In this document: one piece after another, positions 1-8,563 of the stretch
Layout of the letters: each line of letters begins with the position of its first letter
Numbering within the stretch: the first letter of the stretch is position 1
From: JBCFBK01 sp038562555
GTDB taxonomy: Bacteria > Bacteroidota > Bacteroidia > Bacteroidales > Prolixibacteraceae
Direction of reading: 5' to 3'
Assembly (NCBI GenBank): GCA_038562555.1
Contig: JBCFBK010000038.1
Location: 1-57,392, forward strand
Length of the DNA: 57,392 nucleotides
Notes under the pieces: model-generated
What the model saw: the letters and a program-made list of their open reading frames with translations, nothing else
The model's database searches: none
What the model was told of the DNA's origin: nothing
Program-made: the position numbers and the translations under genes

Positions 1-1943
1 AGCGCGACCGGCGTGAGCTGAGCCGGTCCCGGCCGCCCCGGCCCCAGGTCGAACCAGTCGCCCAGACCGTGCGACAAAATATGATGCTCCGACTTCTCCC
101 TGAGATAGTTCACGTAGCGGTTCATCATCGGCCAGGCGCTTTCAATCATTTCCCGGTCATCGTACCAGCGGTACAGCAGCCACGGCAGAATCACGCCGGC
201 ACTCCCCCATTCGGGCGAATCGCGGAAACCTCCTTCAAAGACAACATACTCGGGAGCAATATCCGGGATCAGTCCGTCGGCCGTTTGCGCATCGATCATA
301 TCATAGATCAGCTTCCGGTACAAATGGTAAATGTCATAGTTAAAATTGATTCCGGCCCCCATCAGGAAGGTCTGCTCCATCCATCCAAGCTTTTCGCGGT
401 GCGGGCAATCGGTCACAACACTCTGCAAATTGCTTTTGATGGCCCGATTGATGAGCTCGTAAGTCTGGTTAAACAATTCGTTCGAGCAGCTAAAGGAACC
501 ACTTTCCGGGGCTGAATTGCGATTATGAAGCAGCTTAAGTGACTGAACGCGAGGCAGACTGGCCGTAACGTCCAAAGTATCCGGCACAGCGCCTTCAACC
601 TGTACATACCGGAAGCCGTAGTAGCTGAACCGGGGACGCCAGGTTTCCTCCCCTTCTCCTTTCAGCGTATAGCTATAATAATAAGGAGAACCGGTGGCCT
701 TCTGATTTGCAGTGCCGTCTTCATTCACCAGTTCGCCCGGAAAGAGTCTCAACTCTTGCCCTTGCCCTCCCTTCACTCGCAGTTCAACAATGCCGGATGC
801 ATTTTCGCCGAAATCATATAAAAAACTGCCATTGGCCAATTTTCTGATTTCCTGCGGCAAAAGAGTGTCACAGATGGCTACCGGATAATCCCGTTCAGCC
901 TGCAATAAACCCGAAGGAGCCTTAACGGATAAAGCTTGTTTCCAACCACCCTCGTCTAATCCGGCTGCATTCCATCCGGACTGTTCCAGGCGCGCGTCAT
1001 AATCTTCGCCACCATAAATGCTGGTGTACGTAACGGGAGAAACTGCTGTTTTCCAACTTTCATCTGAAACAATGACTTTCGACGATCCATCCTCATAAGT
1101 AATCCACAACTTGCAAATGAGCTTGGGCATGCCGTAAGCAATCACCAGCTTTCGGTACCGCTCGCGGTTAACGTTGTAAAACCCGTTACCAACAATAACG
1201 CCAAGTGCGTTATCTCCTTCCCGGAGCATAGAAGTAACATCCCAGGTGTTATAAAAGACGGTTTTATCATAGTCGGTCCAACCCGGGGTCAGAAAAGCGT
1301 TTCCGATCTTTTCTCCGTTGAGGTATGCTTCGTAATGGCCAAGACCGCTGATAAAGAGACTGGCGGAGGCCACTTTCCCGGTCAGGCCGAACGCCTTTCT
1401 GAACAACGGCACCACCGGACGCTGCTTTGCCTGTTCGCCCAACTGGTTTCCGAAACCATGTATCCCCGGAACCAGCCGGAGGGTGCTGTCCATTTCTTCA
1501 AAGCCGATCCACCGGGCGTCTCTCCAGTCGCGGGGATGCAGCAGTCCCATTTGCCAGAAAGCGGTTTCGCTCCAGCCCGACTCCTGACCGGAGTGTTCCC
1601 ATATCTTCACCTTCCAATAATATTTCTTTCCTGACTGTAAATCATTCCCGGCATAGGCAATCTGAACAGAACGGTCGGATATGACTCTCCCCGAATTCCA
1701 GACGTTGGCCGAATCGCTCAGTAAAAGCGCGGGCTTATCGGCAACCAGGATTTGGTAAGCGGTCTGGCTAACGCCTTTTTGCTGTGTTTTGATCATCCAG
1801 CCAAGTTTCGGTGATTCCTGATCAATACCGGATGGATTGGTGAAACCGGCACAACTCAGGTTTACAACTTCCGGTTTATCGGAAACAGCCTGGCAGCCCC
1901 AAAGCAAGGACATCACCAATAGTGACGCAATAAAATGTCTCAT
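1..1943 (-). CDS. alpha-L-rhamnosidase (GH78), C-terminus cut off by window edge
   Basis: Releases terminal alpha-L-rhamnose from plant or microbial glycans, probably at the cell surface or in the periplasm. The ATG at 1943 opens a lipoprotein-type signal with basic residues, a hydrophobic run and L-W-G-C, making Cys17 the likely lipidated residue. A fibronectin-like N-terminal region follows. The family motif D-C-P-H-R-E-x-x-G-W starts at residue 512 (bases 408-410), and HGLGDWFDLGP is in the same frame near the window edge. About 647 codons are visible. Family members usually reach about 900 residues, so the end of the (alpha/alpha)6 barrel with the expected general base lies outside. No polysaccharide-utilisation partner (SusC/SusD) is visible. 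It lies downstream of dnaB in the same direction, separated by two short palindromes. The GH78 call is strong; the exact substrate is unknown. Confidence 0.9.
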   Translation of the reverse strand, partial: MRHFIASLLVMSLLWGCQAVSDKPEVVNLSCAGFTNPSGIDQESPKLGWMIKTQQKGVSQTAYQILVADKPALLLSDSANVWNSGRVISDRSVQIAYAGNDLQSGKKYYWKVKIWEHSGQESGWSETAFWQMGLLHPRDWRDARWIGFEEMDSTLRLVPGIHGFGNQLGEQAKQRPVVPLFRKAFGLTGKVASASLFISGLGHYEAYLNGEKIGNAFLTPGWTDYDKTVFYNTWDVTSMLREGDNALGVIVGNGFYNVNRERYRKLVIAYGMPKLICKLWITYEDGSSKVIVSDESWKTAVSPVTYTSIYGGEDYDARLEQSGWNAAGLDEGGWKQALSVKAPSGLLQAERDYPVAICDTLLPQEIRKLANGSFLYDFGENASGIVELRVKGGQGQELRLFPGELVNEDGTANQKATGSPYYYSYTLKGEGEETWRPRFSYYGFRYVQVEGAVPDTLDVTASLPRVQSLKLLHNRNSAPESGSFSCSNELFNQTYELINRAIKSNLQSVVTDCPHREKLGWMEQTFLMGAGINFNYDIYHLYRKLIYDMIDAQTADGLIPDIAPEYVVFEGGFRDSPEWGSAGVILPWLLYRWYDDREMIESAWPMMNRYVNYLREKSEHHILSHGLGDWFDLGPGRPGPAQLTPVA

Positions 1944-1956
1944 AAGTTTATGTTCG

Positions 1957-2005
1957 TTCCCATAATGACGGGAATCTGATTTTCAGGGCATCCTGCTGTC
2001 GCAGG
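1957..2005. repeat. pair of REP-like palindromes between dnaB and the rhamnosidase
   Basis: Two short inverted repeats lie head to tail: TTCCC (1957-1961) with GGGAA (1970-1974), and CCTGC (1992-1996) with GCAGG (2001-2005). Their ATTCC/GGAAT character resembles small extragenic palindromes found in many bacteria. Similar structures occur at 7302-7318, 9743-9772 and 11038-11110. They may act as weak terminators or mRNA stabilisers, but that is inference. Confidence 0.4.
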
Positions 2006-2016
2006 AATGAGTTTGG

Positions 2017-3546
2017 CTAAAACGGGACGTTGTCCGAATCGACATGTTCATTTTCAAAGCCCGCATTCACCGGCATGCCCGAGATCCTTGAATCCGCATT
2101 CATCTTCGAACTGAAGGTATGCCCCTTCACACCACCACCAATCTCCTCCGGAATGGTACTTTCGAGATCACAGAATTTAACCTGCTGCTTCTTAAATGCC
2201 AATTGAACGTCCCCCACCGATCCGTTACGGTGTTTAGCAACAATAATCTCAGCTACACCGATCAGCGAGTTCCCGTTTTCATCTTCTGTGATTCCGTAAT
2301 ACTCGGGACGGTGGATGAACAGCACCAGGTCGGCATCCTGCTCTATGGCTCCCGATTCACGCAGGTCGGAAAGCTGCGGGCGTTTCCCCTCACGCGATTC
2401 GACCGAACGGTTGAGCTGCGAAAGGGCCAGGATCGGAATATCAAGCTCCTTGGCGATGGCTTTCAGTGAACGGGAGATCAGACTTACTTCCTGTTCCCGG
2501 TTTCCGCGCCCGTCAGTCCCGGCAGTCATCAACTGAAGGTAATCGACAATGACCACCCCGATATCATGCTGCATTTTTAATCGCCGGCATTTTGCCCGGA
2601 ACTCAAAAACAGACAGTGCAGGCGTATCGTCAATAAACATGGGAGCTTCTTCCAGCACATTCAGTTTACGGTTAAAGTGCTCCCACTCCCATTCGGCCAG
2701 CCGTCCGTTTTTTATTTTCTCCGAACCCAGTTCCGTTTCAGCAGCAATCAACCGGTTCACGAGCTGTACCGAAGACATTTCCAGAGAAAACACGGCAACC
2801 GGCTTGCGGTGTTCGACAGCCATATTCCGGGCCATTGAAAGCACGAAGGCCGTCTTTCCCATGGCCGGACGGGCAGCGACAATAATCAGGTCGGTTTTTT
2901 GCCAGCCTGAAGTGATCCGGTCGAGCGCGGTAAATCCGCTCGGAATACCGCTCAGTCCGTCTTCCCGCCTTGAAGCCTCTTCAATCAGCCGGGCTGCTTC
3001 TTTCAGGATGGGCCTGATTGGCAAGGTTTCCTTTTTAATATTTCCTTCGGCTACCTTAAAAAGTGACGTTTCTGAAAAATCGATCAGATCGTCCACATCG
3101 ATTGTGGCGTCGTAGGCCTTTACCTGGATCTCGGAAGAAACACGGATTAACTCGCGCTGAATATATTTTTGCGCAATGATACGCGCATGAAATTCAATAT
3201 GGGCAGCCGATGCTACACGACTTGTGAGCTGTGTGATATAAAGCGGTCCGCCCACTTCATCCAACTGATTTCTGTTTTTTAGCTCCTGGGTGACCATGAG
3301 CAGGTCGACCGGACGTTCGTGAGTTGAAAGGTATTTGATGGCCTCAAAAATTTTCCTGTGCTCGTCTTTGTAAAAACTGTTTGTGTCGATAATGTCGGCG
3401 ACCGTAACATAGGCATCGCGTTCGAGCATCAGAGCCCCCAAAACTGCTTCTTCGACATCGGGCGCCTGCGGCGGTAGTTTGCCGTACTGGGCGTTAATCT
3501 GCTCAATTGTCGAACTTGTCCGGGTACTTTTATTCTCTCCTGCCAT
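2017..3546 (-). CDS. dnaB: replicative DNA helicase DnaB
   Basis: Hexameric 5'-3' helicase that unwinds DNA at the replication fork and recruits primase. The 509-residue length is usual. The N-terminal domain (about residues 25-130) begins with the typical P-P-x-x-x-x-x-E-E-A-V-L-G sequence. The RecA-like C-terminal domain has the Walker A motif A-R-P-A-M-G-K-T-A-F near residue 225, a Walker B strand ending V-D-Y-L-Q-L-M, and the D-L-R-E-S-G-A-I-E-Q-D-A-D motif with the arginine-finger region after it. No intein interrupts the P-loop. It follows ddl after a terminator-like hairpin, so it probably has its own promoter. A TAACTTTA element upstream differs from the consensus -7 box in one base. 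Confidence 0.97.
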   Translation of the reverse strand: MAGENKSTRTSSTIEQINAQYGKLPPQAPDVEEAVLGALMLERDAYVTVADIIDTNSFYKDEHRKIFEAIKYLSTHERPVDLLMVTQELKNRNQLDEVGGPLYITQLTSRVASAAHIEFHARIIAQKYIQRELIRVSSEIQVKAYDATIDVDDLIDFSETSLFKVAEGNIKKETLPIRPILKEAARLIEEASRREDGLSGIPSGFTALDRITSGWQKTDLIIVAARPAMGKTAFVLSMARNMAVEHRKPVAVFSLEMSSVQLVNRLIAAETELGSEKIKNGRLAEWEWEHFNRKLNVLEEAPMFIDDTPALSVFEFRAKCRRLKMQHDIGVVIVDYLQLMTAGTDGRGNREQEVSLISRSLKAIAKELDIPILALSQLNRSVESREGKRPQLSDLRESGAIEQDADLVLFIHRPEYYGITEDENGNSLIGVAEIIVAKHRNGSVGDVQLAFKKQQVKFCDLESTIPEEIGGGVKGHTFSSKMNADSRISGMPVNAGFENEHVDSDNVPF

Positions 3547-3622
3547 GCGAAATGAAATAATCTAATTGATAATCAGCCGTTTTTCTTTCCAAAAAATGAA
3601 AGGAAACGAATTTTAAAGTTAT

Positions 3623-3645
3623 AAAAAAGGAGACCATTGGCCCCC
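3623..3645 (-). terminator. rho-independent terminator after ddl
   Basis: On the minus strand, GGGGGCC and GGTCTCC pair through seven base pairs (two of them G-U) around a three-base loop. Six T residues follow. It sits just past the ddl stop and before dnaB. Confidence 0.6.
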
Positions 3646-3669
3646 TGAAAAGTGAATTAAAATATTAAA

Positions 3670-4647
3670 TTATTTCAGCTTGTCCTGAATAATGAGCGTC
3701 AGCATTCCTTCAAGATCTTTGCCCATCGCTGCAATCTGCTGAGGGATAAAACTTGTGGCGGTCATTCCCGGCGTGGTATTCACTTCGAGAAAATAAAACC
3801 GGTTATCCTTCAAAATAAAATCAACCCGCACGATTCCTTCACAACTGCATAAGTCATAAATCCGGGAAGCCAGTTGTTGGATATCGCCGGTCAGTTCGGG
3901 CGATATGCGTGCCGGAGTGATCTCGTCGGTCATTCCTTTGGTGTATTTGGCCTCAAAATCAAAAAATTCATTTTTAGGCACGACTTCAGTAACCGGGAAA
4001 ATAAACGCCTCCGCCTTTAGTTTGACCAGCCCGCAGGTAAACTCCTTCCCGTCAATAAATTCTTCAACCAGTGCGTCGCTGTTTTCATCCCAGGCTTTCT
4101 GAATCGCCTCAGCAAGGGCTTCGGCCGATTTCACCTTGGTCACCCCAAAACTGGAGCCGCCGGCATTTGGTTTCACAAAAGCCGGAAGACCCGTTTCTTT
4201 CACCAAAAGAGCAATATCGGTAAGCTGTCCCTTTTTTACCAAAACTGATTTGGCCATCGGAATACTAAAGTTCCGCAGGTAATTGCTGCAGAAAAATTTG
4301 TTGAAAGTCAGTGATGAAGCATGTACCCCGCATGACGAATACGGAATCTTCAGCAAATCGAAGTAGCCTTGTAAAATCCCGTCTTCACCAGGTGTACCGT
4401 GAATGATGATGTAGGCATAATCGAACCGGATCCGCTGTCCGTCAAAGGTAAAGCTGAAATCGCCCTTATCGACATCGGCAATTTTCTCACCATCGGCTAC
4501 TACTTTCCATTCCAGTCCGCGCATTTCAACCAACCAGGGCTGAAACAACCTTCTGTTGACCGACCGGTAAACATTTTTACCGCTTTGCACGGACACTACA
4601 TACTCGGAAGAATCACCTCCGTAAACAACTGCAATATTTTTCTTCAT
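3670..4647 (-). CDS. ddl: D-alanine--D-alanine ligase
   Basis: ATP-dependent ligase that makes D-Ala-D-Ala for the peptidoglycan stem peptide in the cytoplasm. At 325 residues it matches the family. The N-terminal domain has V-V-Y-G-G-D-S-S-E-Y (usually G-G-x-S-x-E) and H-G-T-P-G-E-D-G. The ATP-grasp region carries K-P-N-A-G-G-S-S-F-G-V, and near the C-terminus is E-V-N-T-T-P-G-M-T, which binds Mg-ATP and the second D-Ala. The upstream neighbours are an RluD-type synthase and a PASTA protein, an order I recall as common in Bacteroidota. A 193-bp gap of short tandem repeats separates it from rluD, so co-transcription is likely but uncertain. Confidence 0.96.
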   Translation of the reverse strand: MKKNIAVVYGGDSSEYVVSVQSGKNVYRSVNRRLFQPWLVEMRGLEWKVVADGEKIADVDKGDFSFTFDGQRIRFDYAYIIIHGTPGEDGILQGYFDLLKIPYSSCGVHASSLTFNKFFCSNYLRNFSIPMAKSVLVKKGQLTDIALLVKETGLPAFVKPNAGGSSFGVTKVKSAEALAEAIQKAWDENSDALVEEFIDGKEFTCGLVKLKAEAFIFPVTEVVPKNEFFDFEAKYTKGMTDEITPARISPELTGDIQQLASRIYDLCSCEGIVRVDFILKDNRFYFLEVNTTPGMTATSFIPQQIAAMGKDLEGMLTLIIQDKLK

Positions 4648-4840
4648 CTTGCAAAAATTGCTAAAACTTTAAAAACTTTAAAAATGGTTGCATGGTTTCA
4701 AGGTTGCATGGTCACATGGTTTGAATCTCCCTCGTTAAACTATTTTTTCACCCTGCTACCCTGGTACCTTTTTACCCTGTTATCCCGCTTTCTTTTCTGT
4801 CACTACAGGCTGCTCGCTACTTACGACTTCTTCTCTCCTC
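4648..4840. repeat. intergenic tract of degenerate 7-9 bp tandem units
   Basis: Several short-period arrays lie one after another. ACTTTAAAA occurs twice at about 4664-4682. An octad series follows from 4686: GGTTGCAT, GGTTTCAA, GGTTGCAT, GGTCACAT, GGTTTGAA. A second octad series follows from about 4750: ACCCTGCT, ACCCTGGT, ACCTTTTT, ACCCTGTT, ATCCCGCT. The tract ends with heptads around ACTTACG (4819-4829). No coding signal was found. It shares the 9-mer CTTACGACT with gaps near 18.2, 34.0 and 52.6 kb. Confidence 0.7.
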
Positions 4841-5893
4841 CTACACTTCCCTATTCGCAATATAATTCCGCCACTTTTCGATAACTTCGCTCATATCGGC
4901 CGGAAGCTCCGAGCTAAACATCATCTCCTTACCCGTCGCCGGATGGATAAACCCAAGGGTCCTGGCATGAAGCGCCTGCCGGGGCATGATTTTAAAACAA
5001 TTCTGAACAAACTGCCGGTACTTGGAGTAGGTAGTGCCCCACAGGATCTGGTCACCGCCGTAATTGTCGTCGTTGAATACCGGGTGCCCGATGTAGCTCA
5101 TGTGTACGCGGATCTGGTGTGTCCGGCCCGTCTCAAGCCGGCACTCAACCAGACTGACATATCCGAGTTCTTCCAACACCTTGTAATGCGTAACGGCCGG
5201 CTTACCCGACAGACCATCCTCATACACTTTAAAGACCTGACGATCTTTCTGACTGCGGGCTATGTTTCCGGTAATTGTCCCTTCGGGTTCCTTCAGACGA
5301 CCCCAAACAAGCGACACATACTGCCGTTTTGTTGTCTTTTCGAAAAACTGAAGCCCCAGGCTGGTCTTTGCCATTTCGGTTTTGGCCACCACCAGCAGGC
5401 CCGATGTATTTTTGTCGATCCTGTGCACCAGTCCGGGACGGGGGTCATTGTTGTTAAATAAAGGCAATTCCTTTAAATACCAGGCCAGCCCGTTTACCAG
5501 CGTGCCGGTGTAATTCCCATGTCCCGGATGAACAACCAGCCCGGCCGGCTTATTAATGACCAGCAGTTGGTCGTCCTCATAAACAATGTTCAGGGGGATA
5601 TCCTCCGGAATGATTTTCAGTTCCCGCCTCGGATAATCCATCACAATGGCGACTTCATCGCCTGGTTTAACCTTATAATTTGATTTCTCGGGCTTGCCGT
5701 TCACCAATATACTGCCTGCATCGGCTGCCTGTTGAATTCTGTTTCGCGAAACATGATCGATCCGGTTCACCAGGAATTTATCAATCCTTAACTGCGATTG
5801 CCCGGGATCGACCGTAAACCGGTAGTGCTCAAATAAACTACCTTCATCAAGCTCCTCCTGTTCGTCCAACAGATCATCTTTATCTTCCGTCAT
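4841..5893 (-). CDS. rluD: RluA-family 23S rRNA pseudouridine synthase (RluD type)
   Basis: Isomerises uridines to pseudouridine in 23S rRNA. In E. coli, RluD acts on helix 69. An S4 RNA-binding domain (about residues 30-90, starting Q-L-R-I-D-K-F-L) precedes the catalytic domain. The family signature H-R-I-D-K-N-T-S-G-L-L near residue 157 contains the catalytic Asp. R-T-H-Q-I-R-V-H, which contacts the substrate, lies further on. The length of 350 residues is usual. Its ATG overlaps the stop of the PASTA-protein gene in an ATGA, which indicates translational coupling. The precise rRNA target (RluD against RluC or RluA) cannot be fixed from sequence alone. Confidence 0.93.
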   Translation of the reverse strand: MTEDKDDLLDEQEELDEGSLFEHYRFTVDPGQSQLRIDKFLVNRIDHVSRNRIQQAADAGSILVNGKPEKSNYKVKPGDEVAIVMDYPRRELKIIPEDIPLNIVYEDDQLLVINKPAGLVVHPGHGNYTGTLVNGLAWYLKELPLFNNNDPRPGLVHRIDKNTSGLLVVAKTEMAKTSLGLQFFEKTTKRQYVSLVWGRLKEPEGTITGNIARSQKDRQVFKVYEDGLSGKPAVTHYKVLEELGYVSLVECRLETGRTHQIRVHMSYIGHPVFNDDNYGGDQILWGTTYSKYRQFVQNCFKIMPRQALHARTLGFIHPATGKEMMFSSELPADMSEVIEKWRNYIANREV

Positions 5894-6723
5894 TCTGTCT
5901 CCTCGTTATTTTGACCGGCGCTTTCCCCGAATCCTATTTCTGCGCCAATTTTCTCTTCATCAACTGTCAGCCATAAATCGACCGAAGTGCCCTGATCCGT
6001 TTCGCCGTCGCGGGGATCAGGCCGCTGTTGCCAAATACGGGCATCCAGCGAGTCAGCCGTACTAAAAACAGATTCGTCATAGATCACAGCTCCAAGGGTG
6101 AGATTCAGTACCGCCAGTTCATTTTTAGCCTGATCAAGCGACACTCCTGTCAGGTCAGGAACAAAAGTCATTTCACCCGATCCCGATTTCCCTACGACCA
6201 AATCGATCCTGGAGCCTCGGTCGATCATTTTCCCGGAAGAAACAACATTCCCCCGAAACTTTTGTTCCAACACCAGGTTCGGGTATTCCGACGGCACGTA
6301 TTCGATCGTTCCCACATTCAGCCCTACTCCCTGCATCAGACTTACGGCCTGCCGGAGCGAAATATCCGTCAACGCAGGTATAGCCACCTGTTCCGGGTTC
6401 CGGGCACAAATGGTAAGAAAAACCGTCCGCCCTTCTTTGACTGCAAATCCTGCCGCAGGATACTGATCGATTACTGCCCCCGGTGCAGCATTCTCGGTAT
6501 AAATGGAATCAGATATCTCGTAGTGGAGGTTGTATCGTTCGGTAACGCGCCTGACTTCTTCCTGATCCATATTCTTAAAATCGGGAATGGCAAACGATTC
6601 ACCGTGATTCGTATAGCCACGTATGGAATAAAAGATCACCGTGAGAATCACCAGGGTAATCAGTGCGGCAATGCCCAGATTGATCAGAAATGCCTTGCTT
6701 GAAAGGAATGCTTTAAAACTCAT
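5890..6723 (-). CDS. single-pass membrane protein with three PASTA domains
   Basis: PASTA domains bind peptidoglycan fragments and usually sit outside the membrane on kinases or penicillin-binding proteins. Here there is no kinase or transpeptidase. A short cytoplasmic start (MSFKAFLSSKAF) leads to one transmembrane helix at about residues 12-34, then three PASTA repeats at roughly 45-105, 110-180 and 185-265, each with the P-[DA]-[FL]-x-x-[MI]-x-x-x-x-A-like opening. I chose the ATG at 6723. An in-frame start ten codons upstream would add polar residues before the membrane anchor and has no support. It leads into rluD with a 4-bp overlap and is followed by ddl, which suggests a link to cell-wall synthesis. 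Confidence 0.85.
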   Translation of the reverse strand: MSFKAFLSSKAFLINLGIAALITLVILTVIFYSIRGYTNHGESFAIPDFKNMDQEEVRRVTERYNLHYEISDSIYTENAAPGAVIDQYPAAGFAVKEGRTVFLTICARNPEQVAIPALTDISLRQAVSLMQGVGLNVGTIEYVPSEYPNLVLEQKFRGNVVSSGKMIDRGSRIDLVVGKSGSGEMTFVPDLTGVSLDQAKNELAVLNLTLGAVIYDESVFSTADSLDARIWQQRPDPRDGETDQGTSVDLWLTVDEEKIGAEIGFGESAGQNNEETE

Positions 6724-6831
6724 AATGCATACTTGAAGAATTCTCAGGAACAAAAATAGCTTAAAATTGCGATGGCGGGCTTATTGTTCCCAAAAAACAG
6801 TAAAAAAGGATGACCGGAAGAGGTGAAAAAC

Positions 6832-6865
6832 AAAAAGGTAAAGAACCGAAATCCTTTACCTTTTT
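6832..6865 (-). terminator. terminator after rpmH
   Basis: A 12-bp perfect stem, AAAAAGGTAAAG (6832-6843) with CTTTACCTTTTT (6854-6865), closes a ten-base loop. The A/T ends give a T run in either direction. It separates rpmH from the PASTA gene. Confidence 0.75.
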
Positions 6866-6891
6866 GTATCCTGATGCAGAAATTAAATTTC

Positions 6892-7050
6892 TTAATGCTT
6901 ATGTCTTGCTTCGTCTGAAACAGTCAGTTTTTTTCTTCCTTTAGCGCGGCGTGCTTTTAACACCAAACGGCCACCCGGCGTAGACATTCTTTCACGAAAA
7001 CCATGTTTATTTCTACGCTTCCTGTTTGAGGGTTGAAATGTCCTTTTCAT
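6892..7050 (-). CDS. rpmH: 50S ribosomal protein L34
   Basis: A 52-residue basic protein of the large ribosomal subunit. The translation starts MKRTFQPSNRKRRNKHGFR and continues with RMSTPGGR, the invariant L34 core, and it ends in H-K-H. The ATG at 7050 matches the universal L34 start. It stands alone between its own promoter and terminator. The usual neighbours rnpA and dnaA are absent, which fits Bacteroidota. Confidence 0.97.
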   Translation of the reverse strand: MKRTFQPSNRKRRNKHGFRERMSTPGGRLVLKARRAKGRKKLTVSDEARHKH

Positions 7051-7161
7051 TGTGTATCTGTATATATAATTATTTTTAAACCATTACATGAAACGTGCCG
7101 GGATACTCGCTCGTCTCATGATCTGTAAATTCCGATCAGACGCTCCGTTCAATTCGGACTG

Positions 7162-7192
7162 CAAAAATAAATCTTTTTTAGTTCCAACCAAA
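7162..7192 (-). promoter_or_regulatory. rpmH promoter (Bacteroidota type)
   Basis: On the minus strand TTTG (7189-7192) is followed after 19 bp by TATTTTTG (7162-7169), an exact match to TAnnTTTG at the expected spacing. The predicted start near 7155 gives a leader of about 105 nt. The downstream bases GCAGTCC also occur after the rplU -7 box. Confidence 0.7.
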
Positions 7193-7301
7193 AAATAAGG
7201 CCACTCATTTTAAATTTTTTCGATTCAACGGCCATCACCCGGTTTCAGGGCAGTTGGGAAAATTTGTCCGTCCGACAAAATGAAAATCCCGACTAAGAAG
7301 A

Positions 7302-7318
7302 TTCCCGCCTTCCGGGAA
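7302..7318. repeat. small palindrome after rsmG
   Basis: TTCCCG and CGGGAA form a 6-bp stem with a five-base loop directly past the rsmG stop. There is no T run, so it is a weak terminator at best. It belongs with the ATTCC-type palindromes elsewhere in the first 11 kb. Confidence 0.4.
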
Positions 7319-7323
7319 GGGCT

Positions 7324-7959
7324 TCAGACCTGAAGATGGATCAGCTTTTTCGTCTCAAAAAATTCCTCTTCAAAGAAGGAACTTAGCTCATAAAGTTGTG
7401 TCTTCTTTATGAAAGGGGCCAGTTCCTCGGCAAAATCACCACCCTTTAAATACAGAATACCATTTGCCAGTTCATTCCGCTGAACCCGGCTTACCTTCGA
7501 GGCAACGAGCGATACGAATCTGGGAAAAGCCGTAACAGCCCGGCTGACGATGAAATCAAATCTACCGTCGACCTCCTCGGCCCGGCCCTGACGAGCGGTG
7601 ACGTTTTTAAGTCCGGTCGCCGCAGCTACTCCCTCCACCACTTTTATTTTCTTGGCAATTGAATCGATCAGCAAAAATTCCGTTTCCGGGAACAAAACAG
7701 CCAGTGGAATCCCGGGAAACCCGCCGCCTGTGCCAACATCCATAACCCTGGTTCCCGGCTTAAATCGGATTACCTTCGCGATTCCCAGGGAATGCAGCAC
7801 ATGCCGTTCATAGAGATGGTCGATGTCTTTTCGCGAAATTACATTGATCATCCCGTTCCACTCCCGGTAAAGATCACTCAGAACAGCAAACATTGCGATC
7901 TGCCCCTCGTCCAGCCCCGGAAAATATTTCCGCACGATTTCCATCTGATCCTTAATCAT
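7324..7959 (-). CDS. rsmG: 16S rRNA (guanine-N7) methyltransferase RsmG (GidB)
   Basis: Transfers a methyl group from S-adenosylmethionine to N7 of G527 in 16S rRNA; loss of the enzyme in other bacteria gives low-level streptomycin resistance. At 211 residues it has the family length. The SAM-binding motif V-M-D-V-G-T-G-G-G-F-P-G-I-P-L lies near residue 68. F-D-F-I-V-S-R-A-V follows at about residue 130. The start overlaps the end of the sigma-factor gene by 8 bp, so it is the last gene of a glycosyltransferase-like, sigma factor, rsmG operon. Confidence 0.95.
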   Translation of the reverse strand: MIKDQMEIVRKYFPGLDEGQIAMFAVLSDLYREWNGMINVISRKDIDHLYERHVLHSLGIAKVIRFKPGTRVMDVGTGGGFPGIPLAVLFPETEFLLIDSIAKKIKVVEGVAAATGLKNVTARQGRAEEVDGRFDFIVSRAVTAFPRFVSLVASKVSRVQRNELANGILYLKGGDFAEELAPFIKKTQLYELSSFFEEEFFETKKLIHLQV

Positions 7960-8563
7960 CCTGCCCGTCCATTTCCGTAGATTCGATCATTTTAAAGAGC
8001 ATTTCCCTGGCTCTGAAAAGCTGAGCCTTTACCGTTCCTAACGGCAAGCCCAGTTCTTTGGCAATTTCTTCGTACGAATATTCCCTGAAATATCTCAATT
8101 CGACCAACATCCGGTAACGGGGTTTTAACCGGCGAACAATTCTTCGCAGCAGAATCGCCTTTTGGATCCGAATCATCTTTTGCTCCGGATCGGGATCGAT
8201 CGATTTCAGTTTCACCGGCTGGTCATTGTCATTGCCCTCCTGATTCGTCTCGATGGGGATCAGGATTCCCTTACGCTTTCTCAAAAAATCGATACAGTTA
8301 TTGGAGGCGATTTTAAAAAGCCAGGTACTGAAGGCGTAGTTGGGGGAATACTGATGCAGGTTTTTAAAAGCCTTTCCAAAAGCTTCTATGGTCAGGTCTT
8401 CCGCATCGCTCTTATTGTTGACCATCTTCAGCAACATATAATAAATGGCATCTTTATATTTGCTGAGCAATCTGGCAAAGGCTTTTTCTTCGCCCCGCAA
8501 GGCAGCCTCAACAAGCGTAAAATCCTGCTGAGCTTTATCCGTCAACTTCGGGTTCAAATCCAT
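7952..8563 (-). CDS. ECF-type RNA polymerase sigma factor
   Basis: A 203-residue sigma-70 family factor with only regions 2 and 4. Region 2 (about residues 25-95) includes Y-Y-M-L-L-K-M-V-N-N-x-x-D-A-E-D-L and F-S-T-W-L-F-K-I-A-S-N-N. Region 4 (about 140-190) has the helix-turn-helix Y-S-Y-E-E-I-A-K-E-L-G-L-P-L-G-T-V-K and ends R-A-R-E-M-L. A charged linker of about 30 residues joins them. No anti-sigma gene lies next to it, so its control is not evident here. The gene overlaps the upstream glycosyltransferase-like gene by 10 bp and rsmG downstream by 8 bp. Confidence 0.92.
   Translation of the reverse strand: MDLNPKLTDKAQQDFTLVEAALRGEEKAFARLLSKYKDAIYYMLLKMVNNKSDAEDLTIEAFGKAFKNLHQYSPNYAFSTWLFKIASNNCIDFLRKRKGILIPIETNQEGNDNDQPVKLKSIDPDPEQKMIRIQKAILLRRIVRRLKPRYRMLVELRYFREYSYEEIAKELGLPLGTVKAQLFRAREMLFKMIESTEMDGQDD

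Noticed and set aside
4399..4884. A 161-codon plus-strand frame across the ddl/rluD gap
   Set aside because: It overlaps ddl antisense and then runs through tandem repeats; no protein family is apparent.
6028..6702. A 224-codon open frame on the plus strand opposite the PASTA gene
   Set aside because: The minus-strand frame has clear PASTA repeats and a membrane anchor; the plus-strand translation shows no domain or signal.
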